Shown here one piece after another: positions 7,838-15,018 of a DNA stretch of 64,000 bases (position 1 is its first letter; every line of letters starts with the position of its first letter). Both the position numbers and the translations under genes were made by a program. A model generated the notes under the pieces. It did no database searches. It saw only the letters and a program-made list of their open reading frames with translations, and was not told where the DNA came from. This stretch comes from Acidiphilium acidophilum (lineage in GTDB: Bacteria > Pseudomonadota > Alphaproteobacteria > Acetobacterales > Acetobacteraceae). The stretch spans positions 3,331,501 through 3,395,500 of the forward strand of contig NZ_JAWXYB010000018.1 of the NCBI RefSeq assembly GCF_033842475.1, written 5' to 3'.

Positions 7838-8782
7838 ATGCCCCCGCGCCGCGCCGCCGACCCCACGATGGACGATACGGTGCGGCTCGCAAGGCCGCCC
7901 CGCAAGTCCCGCGCGAAACCCCTGCTCATCGGTGCCGCCGCTCTCCTCGGCCTCATCATCCTCACCATCGCCGGCTGGCTCGCCCTCCGCCCCGCCCCCT
8001 ATCCGCTCGCGGGCGAAACCACCATCTTCCGCCACGTCAGCCCCCATTTCACCGTCTTCCGCTTCCGTGACGACCCGCTGATCCTCGTGGTCGACTGCCC
8101 GGACCTCCACGCCCAGGGCCTGATGTTCGACCGCGTCGCCGCCCTGATCGAAAAAGCCGACGCCCCGAAAAACCGCGTCCTCAGCGAAGCCGCCTTCCAC
8201 GCCCGCCTCGCCGCCGCCAAACTCACCATCGGCAGCTATTACTATGGCGACGATTACCCCGCCCACGCCCTGCGCGAATTCTTCCGCCTCGCCGCCGCCG
8301 AACATCTCGCCCTGAACCCCGAGGAAACCCACCTGCGCGCCATCGCCCAACGGTCCGGCTTCCTCCGCCCCGGCGCCAACGGTGCCATCATCTCCATCCC
8401 GCAAGCCGGCCCATCCCACCGCGTCAGCCTCCGCGCCCGCGCCGTCATCCTGCGCCACGAACTCTCCCACGGCGCCTACTTCACCATCCCGGCCTATCAC
8501 CGCTACGTCCATCATTTCTACAACACGGTCATGACCCCGCAGGAACAACAGGCGTTCCAATCCTTCCTGGTCCGCCAAGGCTACGATCCCGGCTATCACG
8601 GCCTGATCGTCAACGAGACCCTCGCCTACCTCATCTTCACCCGCGACCGGGAATTCTTCCGCGCCTCCGCCGTCGGCCTGCCCCCCGCCACCATCACCAC
8701 CCTCCGCCGGAAATTCGTCGCCCACATGCCCGATATCTGGCTCAAACCCCTCGCCACCGCCCCCCTGCCAACCGAACGCTGA
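7838..8782 (+). CDS. Membrane-anchored putative zinc metallopeptidase (HELSH)
   Basis: A 314-aa protein that I do not recognise by name. Residues ~29-50 form one membrane helix after a short basic N-terminus, giving an N-in, periplasmic topology. In the periplasmic part, RHELSHG carries an HExxH motif (His207, Glu208, His211). Downstream, NETLAY supplies Glu260 as a possible third metal ligand, the arrangement seen in gluzincin peptidases. The region between is aromatic and His-rich. The motif is seen; peptidase activity is inferred. It could have a second start at Met11 (MDDTVR). It follows the OmpA-like gene by 25 bases and precedes the ThDP enzyme by 79 bases. Confidence 0.7.
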   Translation: MPPRRAADPTMDDTVRLARPPRKSRAKPLLIGAAALLGLIILTIAGWLALRPAPYPLAGETTIFRHVSPHFTVFRFRDDPLILVVDCPDLHAQGLMFDRVAALIEKADAPKNRVLSEAAFHARLAAAKLTIGSYYYGDDYPAHALREFFRLAAAEHLALNPEETHLRAIAQRSGFLRPGANGAIISIPQAGPSHRVSLRARAVILRHELSHGAYFTIPAYHRYVHHFYNTVMTPQEQQAFQSFLVRQGYDPGYHGLIVNETLAYLIFTRDREFFRASAVGLPPATITTLRRKFVAHMPDIWLKPLATAPLPTER

Positions 8783-8861
8783 CCCAACCCCCCGCCCATT
8801 GCAGCCCGTGCGCGAACCGGGCACCTTCCACGCCTGGTCAACGAATGGGGGCATTCACCAC

Positions 8862-10430
8862 ATGAACGGCGCGGAATCTCTGGTCCACACCCTGATCGCC
8901 TGCGGCATCACCACCGTCTTCGCCAATCCCGGCACCAGCGAAATGCACTTCGTCGCCGCGCTCGACCGCATCCCCGGCATCGACTGCGTGCTCTGCCTCG
9001 ATGAAACCGTCGCCTCCGGTGCCGCCGATGCCTTCTGGCGCACCACCGGCCGCCCCGCCGCCACCCTGCTCCATTGCGGCCCCGGCCTCGCCAACGCCCT
9101 CGCCAACCTCCACAACGCACGGCGGGGCCGCTCCGGAATCGTCAACATCGTCGGCGATCAGGCCACCTACCACCGCCCGCTCGACGCCCCCCTCACCGCC
9201 GACACCGAAGGCTGGGCCCGCTCCGTCTCCGGCTTCCTCCGCACTGCCACCAGCGCCGCCACCGTCGGGCGCGACGCCGCGGACGCCATCGCCGCCGCCC
9301 GCACCGGCACCATCGCCACCCTGATCCTCCCCGCCGACACCGCCTGGACCGAAGGCGGCATCCCCGGCACACCCCGCCCGGTCCCCAACCGCCCGGTCCC
9401 GTCCCCCGCCACCATTACCGATATCGCAACCCTCCTGCGCACCGGCGAACCCGCCATGCTCCTCCTCGGGGGCCGCACCCTGACCGATCACGGCCTGCGC
9501 CTCGCCCACGCCATCACCGCCACCACCGGCGCCACCCTCCTCGCCGAAGTCTTCAACGCGAAAATGGAACGCGGCCAGGGCCGCCCGCCGATCGAGCGCA
9601 TCCCCTACCCGATCGACGCCGCCATCGCCGCCCTCACCGGCATCCGCCACCTCATCCTCGTCGAAGCCAAACCCCCGGTCGGCTTCTTCGCCTACCCTGG
9701 CAAACCCGGCGCCCTCACCCCGCCCGACTGCACCATCCACACCCTCGCCGCCCTCGATCAGGACGGCACCGCCGCCCTCGCCGCCCTCGCCGCCACGCTC
9801 GACGCCCCCGAACCCGCCATCCCCGTCACCCCGCGCCCCACCCCCGATCGTGGCGCCCCCGATCTTGGCACCCCCGATCGCGCCCCAATCGCCCCCGAAG
9901 CCGTCGCAACCTCCCTCGCCGCCCTGCTCCCGCACGATGCCATCATCATCGACGAAGGCATCTCCTTCGGTCGCGGCTTCTCCCGCTTCACCCACGGCGC
10001 CGCCCCCCATACCTGGATGCAGGTGCCCGGCGGCGCGATCGGCGGCGGCCTGCCCATGGCCGTCGGCGCCGCCGTCGCCGCCACCGGCTCAGGCCGCCGC
10101 GTCGTCTCGATCCAGGCGGACGGCTCGGCCATGTACAGCATCGCCGCCCTCTGGACCGCCGCCCGCCGCAACCTCGACCTCACCATCATCATCCTCGCCA
10201 ACCGCAAATACGCCATCCTCCTCCACGAATACGCCGGCGTCGGCGCCAACCCCGGCCGCACCGCCATGGACATGCTCGACCTCGGCAACCCCAACCTCGA
10301 CTTCGTCAAACTAGCCGCCGGCATGGGCATAAACGCCGCCCAGGCCACCTCGATGCCCGCCCTGAACACCCTCCTCGCCAGCAGCTTCGACCACAAAGGA
10401 CCATTTCTGATCGAATTGCTGACCGGCTGA
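8862..10430 (+). CDS. Thiamine-diphosphate-dependent enzyme, acetolactate synthase-like
   Basis: A 522-aa member of the pyruvate-oxidase/decarboxylase superfamily. The N-terminal Pyr domain begins with GAESLVHTLIACGITTVFANPGTSEMH and holds the ThDP-activating Glu in LDETVASG. The central domain binds or once bound a nucleotide. The C-terminal PP domain has IQADGSAMYS followed by NRKYAIL, the Mg-ThDP motif. It is annotated in relatives as acetolactate synthase large subunit, but it is shorter than IlvB and has no IlvH partner nearby. It is closer in length to benzoylformate- or phosphonopyruvate-type decarboxylases. The start at 8862 is chosen because the fold begins there; the in-frame ATG at position 8844-8846 is out of this frame. 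Substrate is not determinable. Confidence 0.85.
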   Translation: MNGAESLVHTLIACGITTVFANPGTSEMHFVAALDRIPGIDCVLCLDETVASGAADAFWRTTGRPAATLLHCGPGLANALANLHNARRGRSGIVNIVGDQATYHRPLDAPLTADTEGWARSVSGFLRTATSAATVGRDAADAIAAARTGTIATLILPADTAWTEGGIPGTPRPVPNRPVPSPATITDIATLLRTGEPAMLLLGGRTLTDHGLRLAHAITATTGATLLAEVFNAKMERGQGRPPIERIPYPIDAAIAALTGIRHLILVEAKPPVGFFAYPGKPGALTPPDCTIHTLAALDQDGTAALAALAATLDAPEPAIPVTPRPTPDRGAPDLGTPDRAPIAPEAVATSLAALLPHDAIIIDEGISFGRGFSRFTHGAAPHTWMQVPGGAIGGGLPMAVGAAVAATGSGRRVVSIQADGSAMYSIAALWTAARRNLDLTIIILANRKYAILLHEYAGVGANPGRTAMDMLDLGNPNLDFVKLAAGMGINAAQATSMPALNTLLASSFDHKGPFLIELLTG

Positions 10431-10454
10431 AGGGCAAGAATGGGAAGGAGGAAG

Positions 10455-10488
10455 ACTTCTTTTTTGCAAAAAAGAAGCAAAAAACTCT
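10455..10488. repeat. A/T hairpin element, single half
   Basis: CTTC-T-tract-GC-A-tract-GAAGCAAAAAACTC, the left-half orientation, 25 bases after the stop of the ThDP enzyme gene. No right half follows. The position suggests a terminator role or a remnant whose partner was lost. Confidence 0.7.
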
Positions 10489-10563
10489 TATGAATCTGGT
10501 GGGAAGCCGTAAAACCGACACGGAACAGACCCAACCGGTCTACACCCGCAAGGAACACCACCG

Positions 10564-10623
10564 ATGGACCACAACCCCGAAATCGCCGACCCCCACGACT
10601 CGAAGACGCCGATGTCACTGTAA
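10564..10623 (+). pseudogene. Possible 5' remnant of a native gene cut by the RT island
   Basis: An ATG at 10564 follows AAGGAA and opens a short frame (MDHNPEIADPHDSKTPMSL) with GC-rich, native-looking codons. It stops exactly where base composition shifts to AT-rich. One frame over, coding-like sequence continues for a little (EDADVTVKPYGDN), suggesting a frameshift in an old gene start. I do not recognise the protein. It may pair with the 3' fragment at 14905-15012 on the far side of the island. Confidence 0.3.
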
Positions 10624-10697
10624 AACCCTACGGCGATAACGTTCACCCCATACGTCAAAAACCCGCAGTGACGATCAAAACTAACAGCACATCGAGC

Positions 10698-10726
10698 TTG
10701 ACTTTTTTTCATGTCGCGCCCACATT
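10698..10726 (+). promoter_or_regulatory. Predicted sigma-70-type promoter before the RT locus
   Basis: TTGACT (10698-10703) and CACATT (10721-10726) are separated by 17 bases. The -35 matches five of six consensus bases, the -10 only three. Transcription would start near 10733, at the first hairpin of the structured leader. Confidence 0.4.
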
Positions 10727-10732
10727 AGTCAC

Positions 10733-10979
10733 GCCCTAGGATGGGTTCGCCGGACCTAGGGGGGCTTAGTTAATGAATGCAAGCGCGACATTGATCGAAC
10801 AATCAATCGCGAGCTTGATCCAGAACACGGATTGCTCTGATAGCATGACGTGACCTCCATTACCGATGCCGTGACTACGACTATACACCTCACCGTTAAA
10901 GCCGTGGCCGGAAAATTCCGGAACATTAGTGTAAATGCTGCCGGGGGAATTTAAGAGTTGAACGGCACTCTCCCCCGGC
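10733..10979 (+). ncRNA. Candidate structured RNA upstream of the reverse transcriptase
   Basis: About 225 bases without a convincing gene lie between a predicted promoter and the RT start. The segment contains four inverted repeats. CCCTAGG/CCTAGGG (10734-10761) has a 14-base loop. CGCG plus ATTGAT/ATCAAT (10784-10811) has a two-base bulge. CCGGA/TCCGG lies at 10908-10921. GCCGGGGGA/TCCCCCGGC (10940-10979) is a strong 9-bp stem whose loop holds the candidate TTG start codon of the RT. Defence RTs of the DRT2 class use an RNA encoded just upstream as template, so this is a reasonable candidate. No covariation has been tested. Confidence 0.45.
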
Positions 10980-11163
10980 GCGTAACTCCTAGACCTCCAA
11001 AAATTCGGAAGTACGTGCATTTCGATGCGCCCCTATGTCGAGACGACCTAACTTCATTTCAGCGAACACCAGAGCAAATTTGCCATCACTCATTTCTGCC
11101 GCTGCTAGGATATCGAAAGTCAGCAAGAAAAATTGACTTCAGCGTTTTTCCGCCACTACCAAC
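10958..11163 (+). pseudogene. Defence-type reverse transcriptase (UG/DRT2-like), N-terminal fragment
   Basis: First of three pieces of one reverse transcriptase. Joining 10958-11163, 12456-13017 and 14310-14864 (each target duplication counted once) gives exactly 1323 bases, 440 codons and a stop, all in frame. This piece encodes KIRKYVHFDAPL and HHSFLPLLGYRKSARKIDFS, the conserved N-terminal region of UG-type antiviral RTs, which I match best to DRT2 from memory. The TTG at 10958 is the only plausible start I find in this frame after the stop codon at 10952; no good ribosome binding site precedes it. Base composition is AT-richer than neighbouring genes, indicating transfer. The IS4-family copy beginning at 11164 interrupts it. 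Confidence 0.7.
11155..11163. repeat. 9-bp target site duplication, IS copy 1
   Basis: ACTACCAAC at 11155-11163 is repeated at 12447-12455 on the other side of the element. This shows simple transposition into the RT gene. Confidence 0.95.
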
Positions 11164-12446
11164 CTCACTCATCCCCTCATTACGTAGCCGGCATGGAATT
11201 GCCGAATATGCCGCTGCTGCGCAGCATTTCCGTGAACCGCCGCATCAGGGGCAGTAGCCGGTGCTTCGGCATGTTCGGGATCAATTCATAGAGCATGCAC
11301 CCCTGACGGAACAACGAGTGTGAGCGGGTCTTCGAAGTGTTGGACTTGAGCTGTCGATCCATTCCCAGGCTCTCGCCTGCCGTCCCGAGCATGGTCAGCA
11401 GCGCCATCGCAAACGCGCTGATGAGCAGCAGCCGATCGCGCCGCTCTGGTTCGGCGATGCGGATCTCAGCCATCCCCATCCCAAAACGCAAATCCTTGAC
11501 GTCCCTGAAGCTGGGTTCGATCGTCCAGCGCCGGGAATATTGCTTGATCAATGTCCCTGCAGACGCCACGGCGTCACTGCTCGCCAGGCACCACGGCTCC
11601 TTCATGTCACGCGCATGTACGCACACCACGGCACCGACCTGATAGGCGTGCGAGGCGGTGACGCGCGCACCACGCAGTTTGCGCGCCCGGCCCGATTTGC
11701 CGACCCAGTCCGCCGCGGTTCGCGTCTCGCCTGCGGCATCGGTGACATGGATGTTGCCGCGGAAGCGAATGATATAGGCAAAGCCAAGCTCCGTAAGATA
11801 CGCGAACAGCTTGTGGTCACCGAAGCCGCGGTCGGCCAGGATGGTCACGCGGCAGCCGGGCGGGACAACCTCCGACAGGCGGCGCAGGCAAGTATCCTCG
11901 ATGGCGTTGCGCTGATCTTTCAATTCCTCTTTCCACATCGACAGCCACAACAGAGGCATCGCCCGGCCATGCTTGCTCACCAGGTTGAGCGCCAACGTTG
12001 CCTGATCGTCGCCGTCGAAATCCGTCCAGTCCATGGCAACGACGATGTCGGTCTGCGAACCCACCAGATGCGGTACCCAACGGGCGAAGCTTTCCCAGAC
12101 GTCGATACTCTCGTTACTGAGCATGCGATCAACCTGCTTGATCGCGTGCTTGGTCACCAGCCCGCGCGCCTGTGCCAACGCCTGACCGATCATCGCGACG
12201 GCGAGCGACGCGCCGGTCATCACGCCCAGTGTCGCAGCAGACAGGGAGTCAACGCGTTTGGCGTGGAGATCGTGGGCATACAACTCGTCAATGAATGCGC
12301 GGATGTCCTTCAACCGCCCACCATCACGCTTTTTCGATGCTGCAATTCCCATGATCCACCCTCATCCATGCATTCCAACGCTTGGTAGAGAATCGCAGCG
12401 AATCGGCGCAATACCTGGACCTATGGAAAATGGGGGGATTCCTGAG
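11164..12446 (-). mobile_element. IS4-family insertion sequence, copy 1
   Basis: A complete 1283-bp element with one transposase gene on the minus strand. Its ends are imperfect inverted repeats of pattern CTCAnnnATCCCCnCATT: CTCACTCATCCCCTCATT at this end and CTCAGGAATCCCCCCATT read inward from the other. It is flanked by the 9-bp duplication ACTACCAAC. It appears identical in sequence to the copies at 13018 and 26970. It interrupts the RT gene after codon 68. Confidence 0.95.
11180..12352 (-). CDS. IS4-family transposase (copy 1)
   Basis: A 390-aa DDE transposase. Catalytic residues are visible as the first Asp in AMDWTDFDGDD, the second in LADRGFGD, and the Glu of the IS4 signature Y-(2)-R-(3)-E-(6)-K in YSRRWTIEPSFRDVKD. 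The ORF is full length with no frameshift, and all three copies in the window encode the same protein, so it is probably active. The 9-bp target duplication fits the IS10/IS50-like part of the IS4 family; subgroup not assigned. Long frames on the opposite strand are shadows. Confidence 0.95.
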   Translation of the reverse strand: MGIAASKKRDGGRLKDIRAFIDELYAHDLHAKRVDSLSAATLGVMTGASLAVAMIGQALAQARGLVTKHAIKQVDRMLSNESIDVWESFARWVPHLVGSQTDIVVAMDWTDFDGDDQATLALNLVSKHGRAMPLLWLSMWKEELKDQRNAIEDTCLRRLSEVVPPGCRVTILADRGFGDHKLFAYLTELGFAYIIRFRGNIHVTDAAGETRTAADWVGKSGRARKLRGARVTASHAYQVGAVVCVHARDMKEPWCLASSDAVASAGTLIKQYSRRWTIEPSFRDVKDLRFGMGMAEIRIAEPERRDRLLLISAFAMALLTMLGTAGESLGMDRQLKSNTSKTRSHSLFRQGCMLYELIPNMPKHRLLPLMRRFTEMLRSSGIFGNSMPAT

Positions 12447-12455
12447 ACTACCAAC

Positions 12456-13017
12456 AACAAAACATCGCGATATTAGATTTGCATCACACACTGACTCTGC
12501 TATTTATTCGCAATACGCGGCAAAACTTAATCCAATATATGAGTCATATATTGAAAAAATGTCGCTGGGCGATGTTGTATTGGCTTATCGGAGCGGAATT
12601 GGGTATAATGTTCCTTTCGCAAAATCTCTTATCGATGAGATCAAAAGACGTGGAAACTGTATTGTTATGTGCCTTGATGTGTCGGGATTTTTTGATAACA
12701 TATCGCATAAGATATTGAAGAATAACCTTTGCGAAGTCCTTGATACGAATCATCTTTCTACAGATTTGTTCAAAATATACACCCGCCTCACGAAATATGA
12801 ATATGTTTTGCGCGAAGAGCTTGAACTAAAGCTCGGAAAAAGCAAAGGAAAGCGTCTTTGTGGCATCGATACTTTTCGGACGGTCGTTCGACCACTTATA
12901 AAGCGCAACACGCACAAATTCGGAATTCCACAAGGAACACCACTTTCGGGTCTTCTTGCAAATATATCGATGATCAATTTCGACCGAGTCTTAAATGATA
13001 AGATATCTATGTATGGC
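12456..13017 (+). pseudogene. Reverse transcriptase, central fragment with palm motifs
   Basis: Middle piece of the interrupted RT, lying between two inverted IS copies. It encodes residues ~69-256 of the rebuilt protein. Visible RT motifs: SHTDSAIYSQYA and DVVLAYRS (N-terminal features of UG RTs), the first catalytic Asp143 in CLDVSGFFDNISH, and FGIPQGTPLSGLLANI (residues ~224-239; motif with PQG). It lacks any group II intron maturase or endonuclease domain. The piece alone cannot be active because the YSDD residues are on the next fragment. A frame beginning inside the IS reads into it but has no RT start signal. Confidence 0.9.
13009..13017. repeat. 9-bp target site duplication, IS copy 2
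   Basis: ATGTATGGC at 13009-13017 is repeated at 14301-14309 after the element, within the RT reading frame. Confidence 0.95.
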
Positions 13018-14300
13018 CTCAGGAATCCCCCCATTTTCCATAGGTCCAGGTATTGCGCCGATTCGCTGCGATTCTCTACCAAGCGTTGGAATGCATGGAT
13101 GAGGGTGGATCATGGGAATTGCAGCATCGAAAAAGCGTGATGGTGGGCGGTTGAAGGACATCCGCGCATTCATTGACGAGTTGTATGCCCACGATCTCCA
13201 CGCCAAACGCGTTGACTCCCTGTCTGCTGCGACACTGGGCGTGATGACCGGCGCGTCGCTCGCCGTCGCGATGATCGGTCAGGCGTTGGCACAGGCGCGC
13301 GGGCTGGTGACCAAGCACGCGATCAAGCAGGTTGATCGCATGCTCAGTAACGAGAGTATCGACGTCTGGGAAAGCTTCGCCCGTTGGGTACCGCATCTGG
13401 TGGGTTCGCAGACCGACATCGTCGTTGCCATGGACTGGACGGATTTCGACGGCGACGATCAGGCAACGTTGGCGCTCAACCTGGTGAGCAAGCATGGCCG
13501 GGCGATGCCTCTGTTGTGGCTGTCGATGTGGAAAGAGGAATTGAAAGATCAGCGCAACGCCATCGAGGATACTTGCCTGCGCCGCCTGTCGGAGGTTGTC
13601 CCGCCCGGCTGCCGCGTGACCATCCTGGCCGACCGCGGCTTCGGTGACCACAAGCTGTTCGCGTATCTTACGGAGCTTGGCTTTGCCTATATCATTCGCT
13701 TCCGCGGCAACATCCATGTCACCGATGCCGCAGGCGAGACGCGAACCGCGGCGGACTGGGTCGGCAAATCGGGCCGGGCGCGCAAACTGCGTGGTGCGCG
13801 CGTCACCGCCTCGCACGCCTATCAGGTCGGTGCCGTGGTGTGCGTACATGCGCGTGACATGAAGGAGCCGTGGTGCCTGGCGAGCAGTGACGCCGTGGCG
13901 TCTGCAGGGACATTGATCAAGCAATATTCCCGGCGCTGGACGATCGAACCCAGCTTCAGGGACGTCAAGGATTTGCGTTTTGGGATGGGGATGGCTGAGA
14001 TCCGCATCGCCGAACCAGAGCGGCGCGATCGGCTGCTGCTCATCAGCGCGTTTGCGATGGCGCTGCTGACCATGCTCGGGACGGCAGGCGAGAGCCTGGG
14101 AATGGATCGACAGCTCAAGTCCAACACTTCGAAGACCCGCTCACACTCGTTGTTCCGTCAGGGGTGCATGCTCTATGAATTGATCCCGAACATGCCGAAG
14201 CACCGGCTACTGCCCCTGATGCGGCGGTTCACGGAAATGCTGCGCAGCAGCGGCATATTCGGCAATTCCATGCCGGCTACGTAATGAGGGGATGAGTGAG
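13018..14300 (+). mobile_element. IS4-family insertion sequence, copy 2
   Basis: A second complete 1283-bp copy, inverted relative to copy 1. It begins CTCAGGAATCCCCCCATT and ends GGGGATGAGTGAG. It is flanked by its own duplication ATGTATGGC, so it inserted independently of copy 1. It splits the RT between the PQG motif and the YSDD catalytic motif. Confidence 0.95.
13112..14284 (+). CDS. IS4-family transposase (copy 2)
   Basis: Identical 390-aa protein to copy 1, intact from ATG to stop, with the same DDE residues (MDWTDF, ADRGFGD, WTIEPSF). It starts 94 bases inside the left end of the element, after the sequence GAGGGTGGATC, which serves as a weak ribosome binding site. Confidence 0.95.
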   Translation: MGIAASKKRDGGRLKDIRAFIDELYAHDLHAKRVDSLSAATLGVMTGASLAVAMIGQALAQARGLVTKHAIKQVDRMLSNESIDVWESFARWVPHLVGSQTDIVVAMDWTDFDGDDQATLALNLVSKHGRAMPLLWLSMWKEELKDQRNAIEDTCLRRLSEVVPPGCRVTILADRGFGDHKLFAYLTELGFAYIIRFRGNIHVTDAAGETRTAADWVGKSGRARKLRGARVTASHAYQVGAVVCVHARDMKEPWCLASSDAVASAGTLIKQYSRRWTIEPSFRDVKDLRFGMGMAEIRIAEPERRDRLLLISAFAMALLTMLGTAGESLGMDRQLKSNTSKTRSHSLFRQGCMLYELIPNMPKHRLLPLMRRFTEMLRSSGIFGNSMPAT

Positions 14301-14864
14301 ATGTATGGCGGCTCATATCGGCGATACAGCGATGATATCGCGATCGTTCTACCGGACGATCGATGTCAGGTGGACGTTTACGCATTTGCTCAGAGCGTTC
14401 TTCGTCAAACCGGGCTAGAATTCAGCAACAAAAAGACGTGTGTAACTAATTTTACTGTGACTGATGGAGGTCAAAAATATTCCGGCGATATTTTGCAGTA
14501 TCTAGGGTTTACGTATGATGGATCTAAAATTCTGATTAGGCCCGAAAGTGTTAAGAATTTCTACGCGAAGATGAAGGGGAATATCAGACGATACATCAAT
14601 TCGGCGAAAAAGAAGCAGATTCCTTTAGAACATTTGCGTAAACGCGTCCTAATAGGACGTTTCACGCATTGGGGCGACAGTCGGAATTTCATACAATATG
14701 CTTATAGAGCCTCAAGAGAAATGAACGCACCGGAAATTAAACGACAACTACGCAACCATGTTGCCATATTCGACCGCCACTGGTCGAAGTTAGCTTCAAC
14801 CCACATAAATGTCGGGCACTTGGACAAACTGAAGCCAGAGTTGACAGATCAGAGCCCGCCGTAG
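14301..14864 (+). pseudogene. Reverse transcriptase, C-terminal fragment with YSDD box
   Basis: Last piece of the interrupted RT (includes the second copy of the duplication at 14301-14309). It encodes the catalytic box RRYSDDIAIVL, with Asp264 and Asp265 in the rebuilt protein, then GLEFSNKKT and LQYLGFTYDGSKI (the later RT palm motifs), and a basic helical C-terminus ending in HWSKLASTHINVGHLDKLKPEL. An ATG just inside the IS end (14292) opens this frame, so a truncated product could be translated. It lacks the first catalytic Asp and would be inactive. The stop at 14862-14864 is followed at once by a terminator-like hairpin. Confidence 0.88.
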
Positions 14865-14867
14865 GCT

Positions 14868-14887
14868 GGGGTGCTCTTCAGCACCCC
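14868..14887 (+). terminator. Terminator-like hairpin after the RT gene
   Basis: GGGGTGCT-CTTC-AGCACCCC, a perfect 8-bp GC-rich stem with a four-base loop, starting three bases after the RT stop codon. Only a weak T run (ATCTTTC) follows, so intrinsic termination is likely but not certain. Confidence 0.55.
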
Positions 14888-14904
14888 ACCATCTTTCGAG
14901 GCGG

Positions 14905-15012
14905 GAAGTTGCCCTTGTCCACGATTTCCGCTTCGCCCAACTCAACATGGAACCGATCACGCCGGAAGACCCCGAACTCCCGCTCTTCGACGACATCCTG
15001 CCCTTACCCTGA
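14905..15012 (+). pseudogene. 3' remnant of a native gene at the island's right edge
   Basis: An open frame without its own start encodes VALVHDFRFAQLN and then MEPITPEDPELPLFDDILP before a stop at 15010-15012. Codon use is GC-rich like the neighbours and unlike the island. It looks like the C-terminus of a gene whose front was removed when the RT island arrived. I do not recognise the family. A short independent gene from the internal ATG (14950) is possible but unlikely. Confidence 0.4.
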
Positions 15013-15018
15013 GAACTC

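Noticed and set aside
10773-10853. A 26-codon ORF (MNASATLIEQSIASL...) in the RT leader
   Set aside because: No ribosome binding site and it spans the hairpins of the candidate RNA; more likely non-coding.
11540-12388. 282-aa plus-strand frame opposite the transposase (also at 13076-13924 and 27346-28194)
   Set aside because: It is an exact shadow of the transposase in every copy and matches no family.
11164-14300. Composite transposon made of two inverted IS copies carrying the RT centre
   Set aside because: Each IS has its own 9-bp duplication and the outer flanks (ACTACCAAC and ATGTATGGC) do not match each other, so the copies inserted separately.
10958-14864. Group II intron or retron as the source of the RT
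   Set aside because: No maturase or endonuclease domain follows the palm, no intron domain V-like structure is seen, and the N-terminal motifs fit UG-type RTs better.
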